From Magnetococcales bacterium DC0425bin3 (lineage in GTDB: Bacteria; Pseudomonadota; Magnetococcia; Magnetococcales; DC0425bin3), in assembly GCA_002753665.1 (NCBI GenBank), contig PEAP01000011.1, positions 1 to 54,694 on the forward strand: a stretch of DNA of 54,694 nucleotides. Direction: 5' to 3'. Shown piece by piece: positions 1-7,118 of the stretch. The notes under the pieces are model-generated. The model was given only the letters and a program-made list of their open reading frames with translations. It did no database searches and was not told the DNA's origin. Position 1 is the first letter of the stretch. Each line of letters opens with the position of its first letter. The position numbers were made by a program, and so were the translations under genes.

Positions 1-300
1 GAGCTGGGCCGTTCGGGTGATTAGATGGTCCAGGTGGGTCGGGGTGCTGCGGGCCGGGGAGGGGTCCACCAACAGCCACAGCAGCAGCAGGGGCACGGCC
101 CCATAGTGGAACAGAGGGCGGAGTTTCAGGGTCGGGAACGGCCGGTCCCCGACCCAGGCTTCCGGCGACCCGCCGGCGACTTGCAGGTCAAACCAGGCGA
201 ATGGCCGAGAGTTGCCGACCGCAGGGGCCGGCTCCCAGGATGCTGGAACGGCGGTGGCTGAAGAAGTCTGCTTCGTGCTTGAAAGTGCAAGTATTGACAT
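1..300 (-). CDS. Partial ORF, possible membrane or secreted protein (3' end outside window)
   Basis: This reading frame is open from an ATG at 300 to the left edge, about 100 codons. It overlaps the last 110 bases of pgeF in another frame, so the true start may be later. A GTG at 94-96 would give a short leucine-rich stretch (VPLLLLLWLLVDPSPAR) that looks like a signal peptide or a membrane segment. No Shine-Dalgarno sequence stands out before either start. Nothing in the visible residues identifies a family. It may simply be the downstream gene of a pgeF operon. The hydrophobic stretch is seen directly; that it is a gene is inference. Confidence 0.3.
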   Translation of the reverse strand, partial: MSILALSSTKQTSSATAVPASWEPAPAVGNSRPFAWFDLQVAGGSPEAWVGDRPFPTLKLRPLFHYGAVPLLLLWLLVDPSPARSTPTHLDHLITRTAQL

Positions 301-970
301 GGGCGATCCGATCCGGGGCAACACCCCCTGTGATCAGCTGTTGGCGCAGGAACCCGGCCAGATCCAATCGGAAGCGGCCCGGTTCCGGGTCGGGGAGGAA
401 ATGCACCCCGTTGCCGATATCGCTTAGCAAAAACTGTTCCCGCACTTCGCCACCCACCTGGAAAGCCTCCGGCCCGATGCAGGGGCCGATCCAGGCCTGG
501 AGTTGGTCGATTCGCGCCCCCAGGCCGATCATGGCCGCCTGGCAGGCCGGAATCACCCCCGCCAGGGCGCCCCGCCAACCGGCATGGGCCGCTCCCACCA
601 CCCGGGCCCGGGCATCGGCCAGCAGCACCGGGGCGCAGTCGGCGGTGAGAATGCCCAGCAGCAGACCAGGTTCCCGGGTCACCAGGGCATCGCCGTCGGG
701 GGGAGGATCGGGCAAATTCTGCCCGGTCACGGTCAGGACGGTGGTGCCATGGACCTGGTTGGCCAGCCGCAGGCTGTGGGCCGGCAGTCCCAGGGTCGCC
801 ATGAGCCGGCGGCGGTTTTCGGCCACCCGCAGGGGATCGTCCCCCACATGGGCGCCCAGGTTGAGGCTGGCATATCCGCCCTGGCTCACCCCGCCGCGGC
901 GGGTGGTGACGACCAGGTCAACCCCGGGGGCCGGGGTGTCACGAAGCAGAGGGGGGGCTGAAATGGTCAC
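188..970 (-). CDS. pgeF: Peptidoglycan editing factor PgeF (YfiH/laccase-domain family)
   Basis: A 260-residue protein of the multicopper-polyphenol-oxidase-like (YfiH) family, at its usual length. The conserved metal and active-site blocks are present in order: NQVHG near residue 68, LTADCAPV near 108, AHAGWRG near 128 and the C-terminal NTCTF segment. Family members act on cell-wall precursors: E. coli PgeF removes misincorporated L-serine from UDP-MurNAc. Others have purine nucleoside phosphorylase activity. Translation starts at a GTG at 970 with a weak AGGA upstream. The gene diverges from the ribosomal rpsF operon, with a 185-base spacer that holds a palindromic repeat. Confidence 0.9.
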   Translation of the reverse strand: MTISAPPLLRDTPAPGVDLVVTTRRGGVSQGGYASLNLGAHVGDDPLRVAENRRRLMATLGLPAHSLRLANQVHGTTVLTVTGQNLPDPPPDGDALVTREPGLLLGILTADCAPVLLADARARVVGAAHAGWRGALAGVIPACQAAMIGLGARIDQLQAWIGPCIGPEAFQVGGEVREQFLLSDIGNGVHFLPDPEPGRFRLDLAGFLRQQLITGGVAPDRIAHVNTCTFKHEADFFSHRRSSILGAGPCGRQLSAIRLV

Positions 971-1068
971 TGGCGTTCGTCGTCCTGTTGAGTTAACATG
1001 AAAATTTTCCCCTGTTCGGGGACTGATGTGCTTCCTTGCTCCGGGCCAGCGATGGACCCGGGGCTAAC

Positions 1069-1131
1069 GTGAAAGTCGCCCGGCGACTTTCATCGGTGGA
1101 GGGTGGAGGAAGACCTCCACCGTCCAGTGTG
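1069..1131. repeat. Dispersed palindromic element, copy 1
   Basis: It contains the perfect inverted repeat TGAAAGTCGC, three bases, GCGACTTTCA. A second imperfect inverted repeat follows, built on GGTGGAGG and CCTCCACC. It sits in the leader of rpsF, 25 bases before the ribosome binding site. The same two-part unit recurs at 28638, 29562, 34861 and 41901, with degenerate versions at 32030 and 33941. Confidence 0.85.
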
Positions 1132-1155
1132 ACCAACAGCCGAAAGGAGGTGCGG

Positions 1156-1641
1156 GTGGCCTACTACGAGTCAATCTACATTCTGCGTTCCGATCTGGCC
1201 ACGGACCAGGTGGAACAGGTGACCAAACGGGTCGGGGACATCATTGCCGCCAATGGTGGCAAGGTTCTGCGGACCGAACTGTGGGGGCGGCGGCAACTGG
1301 CCTATCCCATCAAGAAGAATACCAAGGGATACTATATCTTTCACATTCTGGAGGGCAGCGGCGATCTGGTCGGCGCCCTGGAATCGCTTCTGAAGATCGA
1401 CGAGGACGTTCTCAAATTCCAGAATGTCCGCATCCCCGAGCCCTTCGATACCCCCTCCCCCCTGGTCGCCAATCCCGATGATCGGGATCGCGGCGAACGT
1501 CGGGGTCCCCGGGAACGGGTGGGTGGCCGGGACGGCCAAGGTTCCGGGGAGGAGGGCGAAGCCTCCTTCGGGGACGATGACGGTCCCGATTCCCCCCTCG
1601 ACGAGTCCGGTCCGGAAACGGGCGAGGAGTTCGGGGGCTGA
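1156..1641 (+). CDS. rpsF: 30S ribosomal protein bS6
   Basis: A 161-residue S6 protein that binds 16S rRNA together with S18. The N-terminal AYYESIYILRSDL and the block WGRRQLAYPIKKNTKGYYI are typical of S6. The body ends near residue 105. An acidic, Gly/Pro-rich tail of about 55 residues follows, which is common in this family. I chose the GTG at 1156 because a strong AAAGGAGG lies five bases upstream. The open frame extends back to 1036, but those codons read through the palindromic element and carry no S6 similarity. It is the first gene of the rpsF-priB-rpsR-rplI operon. Confidence 0.95.
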   Translation: MAYYESIYILRSDLATDQVEQVTKRVGDIIAANGGKVLRTELWGRRQLAYPIKKNTKGYYIFHILEGSGDLVGALESLLKIDEDVLKFQNVRIPEPFDTPSPLVANPDDRDRGERRGPRERVGGRDGQGSGEEGEASFGDDDGPDSPLDESGPETGEEFGG

Positions 1642-1652
1642 GGCTCCCGTTC

Positions 1653-2084
1653 GTGGCCAGCCAACCTCCGGACAGTGGTCAGGTCATCCCGGAAAATCGT
1701 GCCGTGGTGGAAGGGGTGCTGTTGGAGCCGGTCCGCCTGCGGAACACTCCGCGGGGGACTCTGGTCGCCGAGCTGGTCCTGGCCCATGCCAGGGAGGTGT
1801 CCGATCTGCCCCCCATCACCCGCTGCGAGCTGCAGATGACGGTGGTGGCCGTCGGATCCCTGGCCGAGGCGTGCCGGAATTGGGCGCCTGGCATTCCCCT
1901 GCGGGTCAGCGGACGTCTCAACCAGCGGCGCTGGATCCGTGACGGCCGGACCCGTTGGGGGCCCGTGGAACTGGTGGCCCAGACCCTGGCAACGGGGACC
2001 TTGGGTGTCGATCGATCCGCTCCTCCGGCGGAACAGTCCGGGAGAGCGTGCCAATCAGAGGAAACGCAAGATGGACAAGAATGA
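1653..2084 (+). CDS. priB: Primosomal replication protein PriB (OB fold)
   Basis: A 143-residue single-stranded-DNA-binding OB-fold protein, placed between rpsF and rpsR where priB lies in many proteobacteria. PriB helps PriA reload the replicative helicase at stalled forks. Features that match are [17 protein letters not shown] near residues 14-30, the central segment [12 protein letters not shown] and [10 protein letters not shown]. The start is a GTG 11 bases after rpsF. The C-terminal 40 residues are low-complexity, and the gene overlaps rpsR by 14 bases. Sequence conservation in PriB is weak, so the assignment rests partly on gene order. Confidence 0.8.
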   Translation: MASQPPDSGQVIPENRAVVEGVLLEPVRLRNTPRGTLVAELVLAHAREVSDLPPITRCELQMTVVAVGSLAEACRNWAPGIPLRVSGRLNQRRWIRDGRTRWGPVELVAQTLATGTLGVDRSAPPAEQSGRACQSEETQDGQE

Positions 2085-2505
2085 CAACACTCCCAATGAT
2101 GCCGACCGGGGCGGTTTCCGGGGCGGCAACGGCGGCGGTTTTGGTGGCGGCAGCGGTGGATTCGGTGGTGGCGGATTCGGTGGTGGTGGCGGTTTTGGCG
2201 GTGGCCCCAGGCGGCCCCGTCCAGTCCGCGCCGGCGCAGGGACAGGGACGGGACCAGCGGCGGCAGGAGGGGACGGGGGACGTTTCCGGCGGCCCTTCTT
2301 CCGGCGTCGCAAGGTCTGCCTGTTCTGCGCCGACAAGACCGTGCGCATCGACTACAAGGACCCCAAGCTCCTGCTGCGCTTCATCACGGAGCGGGGCAAA
2401 ATGGTGCCCAGCCGGATCACCGGGGTCTGCGCGCCCCATCAGCGGTCGCTGGCCAAGGCCATCAAACGGGCCCGCAACATCGCCCTGTTGCCTTTCCTGG
2501 TCTGA
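2071..2505 (+). CDS. rpsR: 30S ribosomal protein bS18 with a long glycine-rich N-terminal extension
   Basis: The last 70 or so residues are a standard S18: [34 protein letters not shown] and [12 protein letters not shown]. The CxxC plus later Cys fit the zinc-binding form. The first 70 residues are unusual: a run of GGF/GGG repeats (residues 14-45), then a Pro/Arg/Gly segment. This makes the protein 144 residues instead of about 75. The ATG at 2071 is the best start in frame; an earlier start at 1939 would lie deep within priB. S18 pairs with S6 on the 30S platform, and the extension may reach the ribosome surface (inference). Confidence 0.92.
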   Translation: MDKNDNTPNDADRGGFRGGNGGGFGGGSGGFGGGGFGGGGGFGGGPRRPRPVRAGAGTGTGPAAAGGDGGRFRRPFFRRRKVCLFCADKTVRIDYKDPKLLLRFITERGKMVPSRITGVCAPHQRSLAKAIKRARNIALLPFLV

Positions 2506-2544
2506 CCCTCCCAGCGTTGGCGGGAGACCCGGGGCCGTGCCACC

Positions 2545-3519
2545 TTGTTGACGATCCGCACCCTTGCAACCCCCTGGATCGGGGGGCTGACGGTGGCATT
2601 GCTTTGGCTTGCCTACCTGGTAATGCCGCTGCTGAAGATACTGCAGCTCATTACCCCCTTCCCGCTGCTGCTCGTCGGGTTGACCCACGGGGTGCGGGGG
2701 TCGATCCTGGCCGTTGGGGTGGCCGTGGCCGCCGCGCTGCTGGTGGCTGGTGGGTTCCATCCGGAAGTGCAGGTCACCCTGTTGCTGATGGCGGCCTTTC
2801 CGGTGCTGGCCGCCTGGCTGCTGCGGGGGGGCTGGCGGGTGACCCATTGTTTCTTCACCGCCTTGTTCCTGAGCCTGCTGGTGCTGGTGATCGGCATGGC
2901 GGTGGCCGCCCTCGATGGCGGCGACTTGGCAGCCAACCTGGCCGACACCTTGAACGCCGAACTGGCGGCCACCCGGGAAATGTGGGTGGCCTCCATGGAG
3001 GAAGCCAAGGTGGACCCCCAGGCCCTGGCCCAGGTCAAGGCCATGCTGGATCATCTGGTCAGGGTCATGGCCCTGAGCCTGCCCGGGATGGTGACGGTGA
3101 GCTGGCTGATCATGCAGACCGGCAATCTGCTGATGGTGCGCACTCTGTTCCGCCCCAACGGGGTGGCGGTGTTGGCCACGGAGGATCTGGACCGTTTTCG
3201 GGTCCCGTTCTTCCTGGTCTGGCCCCTGATCCTGGCCGCGGTTCTGGGGCTGTTCGGCAGTGGCAACTGGCGCTTTGCCGGCGTCAACGCCGGCCTGGTT
3301 CTGGCCATGCCTTACCTCTTGCAGGGCATGGCGGTCATCAATACCGTGCTGCGCAGTCGGCAAGCGTCCAAAGTATGGTGGTACTCTTACTATATCCTGT
3401 TGATATTATGGGATAAGATGATAATCTTGGTCACGGTGGCCGGGCTGCTGGATGCCTGGTTCAACTTCCGTGACCGGTTCAGCAAATCGGGGGACGACGG
3501 GTCCTCCGGGGAGGCATGA
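2545..3519 (+). CDS. DUF2232 (YybS-like) polytopic membrane protein
   Basis: A 324-residue inner-membrane protein with about eight hydrophobic segments. It lies between rpsR and rplI, where a DUF2232/YybS-type gene is often found. The N-terminal half alternates short hydrophobic helices with glycine turns (LIAYLVMPLL-like runs). The C-terminal half ends with two strong helices and WWYSYYILLILWD. The family has no firm biochemical role; it may move a small molecule or protein. The start is a TTG at 2545, with a second in-frame TTG directly after it, so the start is uncertain by one codon. It ends four bases before rplI. Confidence 0.75.
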   Translation: MLTIRTLATPWIGGLTVALLWLAYLVMPLLKILQLITPFPLLLVGLTHGVRGSILAVGVAVAAALLVAGGFHPEVQVTLLLMAAFPVLAAWLLRGGWRVTHCFFTALFLSLLVLVIGMAVAALDGGDLAANLADTLNAELAATREMWVASMEEAKVDPQALAQVKAMLDHLVRVMALSLPGMVTVSWLIMQTGNLLMVRTLFRPNGVAVLATEDLDRFRVPFFLVWPLILAAVLGLFGSGNWRFAGVNAGLVLAMPYLLQGMAVINTVLRSRQASKVWWYSYYILLILWDKMIILVTVAGLLDAWFNFRDRFSKSGDDGSSGEA

Positions 3520-3522
3520 CCG

Positions 3523-3975
3523 ATGGAAGTCATCCTGTTGGAAAAGATCAGCAAGCTGGGCAACCTGGGCGACATGGTCCGGGTGAAGAACGGCTTTGGG
3601 CGCAATTTCCTGGTGCCCCAGGGCAAGGCCCTGCCGGCCACCGACGCCAACCGGGCCCGCTTCGAGGCGGACCGCGTCGCTTTCGAGGAGCGGCAGGCGC
3701 GGGTCAAGGTGGAGGCCGAACAGTTGGCCGCCCACATCGCGGAGGTCGAATTCGTGCTGGACCGTCCCGCCGGAGCCACCGACAAGCTGTTCGGGTCGGT
3801 CACCAGCAGCGACCTGGCCGCCTTCCTCAAGGAAAAGGGCATCGATGTGGCCCGGGGTCTCATAGAACTGCCCCATCCCATTCGCACCCTGGGGGAACAC
3901 CATGCCCGCATTCGTCTGCATCCCGATGTGACGCCCGACGTGGTGGTGCGGGTGGAACGCAGCGTCAAGAGCTGA
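3523..3975 (+). CDS. rplI: 50S ribosomal protein bL9
   Basis: A 150-residue L9, the usual length. The N-terminal rRNA-binding domain is clear (MEVILLEKISKLGNLGD, then VKNGFGRNFLVPQGKA). A long charged helix follows (residues 40-75), and then the C-terminal domain with KLFGSVTSSDLAAFL and HPIRTLGEHHARIRLHPDV. L9 binds 23S rRNA at the base of the L1 stalk and helps keep the reading frame. It is the last ribosomal gene in the operon. Confidence 0.96.
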   Translation: MEVILLEKISKLGNLGDMVRVKNGFGRNFLVPQGKALPATDANRARFEADRVAFEERQARVKVEAEQLAAHIAEVEFVLDRPAGATDKLFGSVTSSDLAAFLKEKGIDVARGLIELPHPIRTLGEHHARIRLHPDVTPDVVVRVERSVKS

Positions 3976-3999
3976 TATCAACCAGAAGGAGTACGAGCC

Positions 4000-4233
4000 A
4001 TGCCTCTGTACGACTACAAATGCAACGCCTGCGGCGGCCGCTTCGAACTCAATCATGCCATGTCCGCCCCGGTGGTCACCAAATGTCCCGGCTGTGGCCA
4101 GGAGAAACTGCGCAAGGTGCTTTCCACGGGCGGGGTGATGGGATCCAGCAAGTTGGGCCAGGCGGACTCCGGCCCGCCCATGCCGTCCTGTGGTGGCGGG
4201 GGCTGCGGTTCGGGTATGTGCGGCCTGGGCTGA
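4000..4233 (+). CDS. FmdB-family zinc-ribbon protein
   Basis: A 77-residue protein that opens with MPLYDYKCNACGGRFE, the hallmark of FmdB/CxxC_CxxC_SSSS putative regulatory proteins. It has two CxxC pairs (CNAC and CPGC) for one zinc. The tail is rich in Gly and Cys (CGGGGCGSGMCG), which could bind a second metal. The SD AGAAGGAG lies just upstream. It follows rplI by 24 bases and precedes the operon terminator, so it is probably cotranscribed. The molecular role of the family is not settled. Confidence 0.85.
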   Translation: MPLYDYKCNACGGRFELNHAMSAPVVTKCPGCGQEKLRKVLSTGGVMGSSKLGQADSGPPMPSCGGGGCGSGMCGLG

Positions 4234-4242
4234 CAACCGGCA

Positions 4243-4279
4243 GGGGGGGGCCGCGGTCCGGTTGGCGGACCGGCCCCCC
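4243..4279 (+). terminator. GC-rich hairpin, likely end of the rpsF operon
   Basis: A G-rich arm at 4243-4260 pairs with the C-rich arm at 4266-4279 (CGGACCGGCCCCCC), with a two-base bulge and a short loop. It begins nine bases after the stop of the FmdB-type gene. There is no T-run, so it may act with Rho or as an mRNA 3' end stabiliser. Confidence 0.6.
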
Positions 4280-4292
4280 GGGTCCGGCCATA

Positions 4293-4343
4293 GAGAGCCT
4301 GTCGCAAAATGGCCATGGATGGCCTTCTGCGACAGGCTCTAGA
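4293..4343. repeat. Long near-perfect hairpin
   Basis: The arms AGAGCCTGTCGCA (left) and TGCGACAGGCTCT (right) are exact complements, and pairing continues inward through GGCCAT and ATGGCC with a few mismatches. It fills most of the space between the ribosomal operon and the lipoprotein gene. It could be a second terminator, or a small non-autonomous mobile element of which only one copy is seen here. Confidence 0.6.
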
Positions 4344-4352
4344 GTGACTTCC

Positions 4353-5000
4353 ATGACTTCCTGGCACCCGGTTGCCTGTCACGGCAAGCCATCACTGCGG
4401 CACAGCGTGTTCTCGGTCCCCGCCAAGCTCCTGGGGGGCCTGACCGCCCTGGCCATCCTGCTCGCCGGGTGTGGAACCAGCATCCTGCCCAGCGGCAAGA
4501 AGATCTCCAAATCCCCCTGGTCCAGCTTCGCCGCCGCAAAATCCGCCTACGACAGCATCGTGCCCTACGGCTCCACCGAGAGCCATCTGCGCCTGTTGGG
4601 CTTCGATCCCTTCGTCACTCCCAATATCAAGGTGCTGAATTACCTGGACGTGGTCAAACGTTTCAACTATCACCCCAGCCACGCCGCCAACTATCCCCGG
4701 GGGGTGCGGGAATGCGTGGCGGCCACCCAGGCCTGCACCGCTCTCGACATCCGCCTGGAAGATCGCCAGGAACGTCGGGTGGGGGCGGTGCTGGCCGATT
4801 TCTTTTCCTTCGAAAGACAGACCCACGAAACCGGCTGGACCTTCAATGCGCTGATTCTTTTGCGGAACAAAGAGGTGATCTACAAGCTGTGGAGCGGCCA
4901 GCCCCGGGTGGATGAGATGGCCGTGGAGGAGAACCCACTGGGACCGCTCCAGGGCATGGGGTACATGGGAAGTGAGGCCATCGAACGGCAGGTCAAGTAG
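4353..5000 (+). CDS. Predicted lipoprotein of unknown function
   Basis: A 215-residue protein with a clear lipobox (AILLAGC), so it should be lipid-anchored at the cell envelope after cleavage before Cys. The ATG at 4353 gives a rather long leader. A GTG about 54 bases later (VFSVPAKLLGG) would give a classical short signal peptide and may be the true start. The mature part shows KSAYDSIVPYGST and RLLGFDPFVTPNI near its start, followed by a likely folded domain with a Cys pair. I do not recognise the family. It stands alone between two strong hairpins. Confidence 0.75.
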   Translation: MTSWHPVACHGKPSLRHSVFSVPAKLLGGLTALAILLAGCGTSILPSGKKISKSPWSSFAAAKSAYDSIVPYGSTESHLRLLGFDPFVTPNIKVLNYLDVVKRFNYHPSHAANYPRGVRECVAATQACTALDIRLEDRQERRVGAVLADFFSFERQTHETGWTFNALILLRNKEVIYKLWSGQPRVDEMAVEENPLGPLQGMGYMGSEAIERQVK

Positions 5001-5020
5001 GCAGCCGTCAGCAGGGGTCC

Positions 5021-5058
5021 ATGACCCGGGGGGCCCCTCCAGGGGCCCCCCGGGTCAT
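5021..5058. terminator. Perfect 18-bp hairpin between convergent genes
   Basis: The sequence ATGACCCGGGGGGCCCCT is followed by a two-base loop and its exact complement. It lies between the lipoprotein gene (plus) and the cytidylate-kinase-like gene (minus), and its symmetry lets it serve both directions. No long T-run follows. Confidence 0.75.
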
Positions 5059-5101
5059 TGTCTCCCGGTCATCGTGGGGGGTGCGGCACGAACCCGACTG
5101 T

Positions 5102-5806
5102 CTACTTCGACTTCGGCACCACCAGCCCGACCTGCTTGGCAGCGGCCAGGATCACTTTCACGGCCGCGGCTTCGTCGAAGGTATCGGTGTTGAGGATCAG
5201 GTCGAACTGGAGCTGGTTGGTGGGATGTTTTTTGAAGACCGTTTTCACGAACTCGGCCCGTTCCTCATTGACTTGGCGCATGCGCCGGGCGGCCTCGGAT
5301 TTCTTGATATCCAGCCGTTTGGCCAGCCGCTTGATGCAGACCTCATCGGAGCCCTCCAGGCGTACCCGCAGCACCGGGCGATTTTCGGGGATCAGCAGAT
5401 GGGCCCCGCGCCCCACGATCACCCCGCCCTGGGCGCTGATGCTCAGGATCACCTTGCCCATGTAGCGGAAAAAGGCGCTCTTGGTGGTGCTTTTCTTGGA
5501 AAAGAAGCCATGCAGCAGGTCATCCATCAGCGATGTGGCCCGTTCGTCCAGGGCTTCCAGCAGAAACTTGTCCTCCTTGGCCTCCTTGACCACCGCCTTC
5601 AGCAGTTCACCATCGTAGAGGGGGACCTCCAGCTCCTTGGCCAGACGTCGGGCGATGTCGGTGCCGTTGGCGCCGTAGGACCGTGAAACGGTCACCAGGG
5701 GCCGTTTGGCGAGTTCCTTGGGGGTCGGAGGCTGCAGCTTTTTGTTCTTTTCGTACTCCTCCACCCCGATGATGGACTGAATCAACTCCAAATGCTCTTT
5801 GGCCAT
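5102..5806 (-). CDS. Cytidylate-kinase-like family protein
   Basis: A 234-residue P-loop kinase-like protein of the Cytidylate_kin2 type. After about 45 residues it reads PLVTVSRSYGANGTDIARRL, a nucleotide-binding loop close to the SREYGSGG form of this family. VPLYDGELL follows, and a central GGVIVGRGAH and RVRLEG segment matches the core fold. Family members are predicted to phosphorylate small substrates, and their true substrates are mostly unknown. The start at 5806 has GGAGAG upstream; the frame extends back to 5887, but without support. It precedes nothing on its strand except the shared terminator. Confidence 0.8.
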   Translation of the reverse strand: MAKEHLELIQSIIGVEEYEKNKKLQPPTPKELAKRPLVTVSRSYGANGTDIARRLAKELEVPLYDGELLKAVVKEAKEDKFLLEALDERATSLMDDLLHGFFSKKSTTKSAFFRYMGKVILSISAQGGVIVGRGAHLLIPENRPVLRVRLEGSDEVCIKRLAKRLDIKKSEAARRMRQVNEERAEFVKTVFKKHPTNQLQFDLILNTDTFDEAAAVKVILAAAKQVGLVVPKSK

Positions 5807-5846
5807 GGTTGGCTCTCTCCTGAACAGGGACGACAGAGGGAACGGC

Positions 5847-7115
5847 TCAAATGCGTTCGATATGCACCTTGCGGATGGCGCGGGCATCGGCCTGGCGGAC
5901 TGTGAAACGGTGGTCCTGTTCCACGATGTAAGCCCCTTCCTTGGGAATGGAGCGCAGCCGGTTGAGAATCAGACCGGCCACGGTATGGGCATCCCCCACC
6001 GGCAGACGGATATGCAGTTCATCGTTGATCTGGCTCAGGGGAGTGCGGCCATCGACCAGGTATTCGTTCTCCCCGGCCTGGGCGAACACGAAGCGCCGTT
6101 TGGGTTTGTACTCGTCGAAATCATAGCCGACGTCGATTTCCCCCACCACTTCCTCGAAGACATCCTCCATGGTGAGGATGCCGATGGTGGCGCCGAATTC
6201 GTCCACCACCACCGCCATGTGATCGGCAGGGCGGGCCTGAAGCAGGGGCAGGGTCTGGTCGATGGTCTGCTTGGTGGAAATGTAGAGGGGTGCCTTGACG
6301 AAGTCTTCCAGGGTCCGCTGTGCCACCTGGAGATCCAGCAGATCCCAGGTATTGAGGGTGGCCACCCCCACCACGTTGGTCAGGTTGCCCTCGTAGACCG
6401 GCAGGCGATTGAAACCGGTGCGCCACACGGTATCCATGGCCTCCCGCACGCTGGCGCCCTTGCGGATGCCGACCACCTCGGGCAGGGGGATCATCGCCTC
6501 GCCCACGGTGGTGTCGGCAAAGCGGATGATGCGCCGTACCCGGGCCCGGTCGAAGCGGCGGCCGCGGGTGCTGGAGCTTTCGGTCATGTCCAACAGCATG
6601 CGGATTTCCTCCCGGGTGACGAAGGAACCGGACTGCTCCATGGATCCGCCCAGCAGCCGGGTGGCCTGGCGAGCCGCCCGGCTGAAGACGAAGATCAACG
6701 GGAAGAACAATTGGGAAAAGAACCGCAGGCCATAGACGATGATGGGGGCGATTTCATCGGCCTTCTGCTGGAAGATGCTCTTGGGGACGATCTCGCCCAG
6801 CACCAGCAGGAAGGGGGTGAAGACCAGCACTGCCACCAGATCCCCGGTGGAGGAACCGAGGGCCTGAATGAACATCAGGGTGCCCAGGGTGGACAGGGTG
6901 ACGGTGGCGATGTTGGTGCCCATCAGGGTGGTGCCCAGGATCACATCGGGATTCTCGAACATGCGCAGCACCATCCGGGCTCCCCGATGGCCCATTTTGG
7001 CCTGATGGCGCATTTTCAGCTTGTCGCAGTTGACCATGGCGATCTCGGAACCCGAAAAGAATCCCTTGAGGACCAGGAAGATCAACAGGAGAAAGGTTTC
7101 GATCAGGATTTCCAT
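5847..7115 (-). CDS. CNNM/CorC-type transporter-associated protein (hemolysin family), copy 1
   Basis: A 422-residue protein with the CNNM layout. A DUF21 membrane domain with four helices comes first (residues 1-180, including GSEIAM and VLGEIVPKSIFQQKA). Two CBS domains follow (about 200-325, with GFNRLPVYEGN and DHMAVVVDEFGATIGILTMEDV), then a CorC_HlyC domain. Such proteins take part in magnesium or cobalt efflux and membrane integrity. The gene lies three bases after its paralogue, so the two are one transcription unit and may form a heteromer (inference). Confidence 0.9.
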   Translation of the reverse strand: MEILIETFLLLIFLVLKGFFSGSEIAMVNCDKLKMRHQAKMGHRGARMVLRMFENPDVILGTTLMGTNIATVTLSTLGTLMFIQALGSSTGDLVAVLVFTPFLLVLGEIVPKSIFQQKADEIAPIIVYGLRFFSQLFFPLIFVFSRAARQATRLLGGSMEQSGSFVTREEIRMLLDMTESSSTRGRRFDRARVRRIIRFADTTVGEAMIPLPEVVGIRKGASVREAMDTVWRTGFNRLPVYEGNLTNVVGVATLNTWDLLDLQVAQRTLEDFVKAPLYISTKQTIDQTLPLLQARPADHMAVVVDEFGATIGILTMEDVFEEVVGEIDVGYDFDEYKPKRRFVFAQAGENEYLVDGRTPLSQINDELHIRLPVGDAHTVAGLILNRLRSIPKEGAYIVEQDHRFTVRQADARAIRKVHIERI

Positions 7116-7118
7116 GGG

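Noticed and set aside
1036-1155. A 40-residue N-terminal extension of rpsF
   Set aside because: These codons read through the palindromic element; the GTG at 1156 has a perfect SD and the S6 domain begins there.
2055-2348. A proline-rich frame opposite the rpsR extension
   Set aside because: It is the complement of the GGF/GGG codons of S18 and has no supporting start signal.
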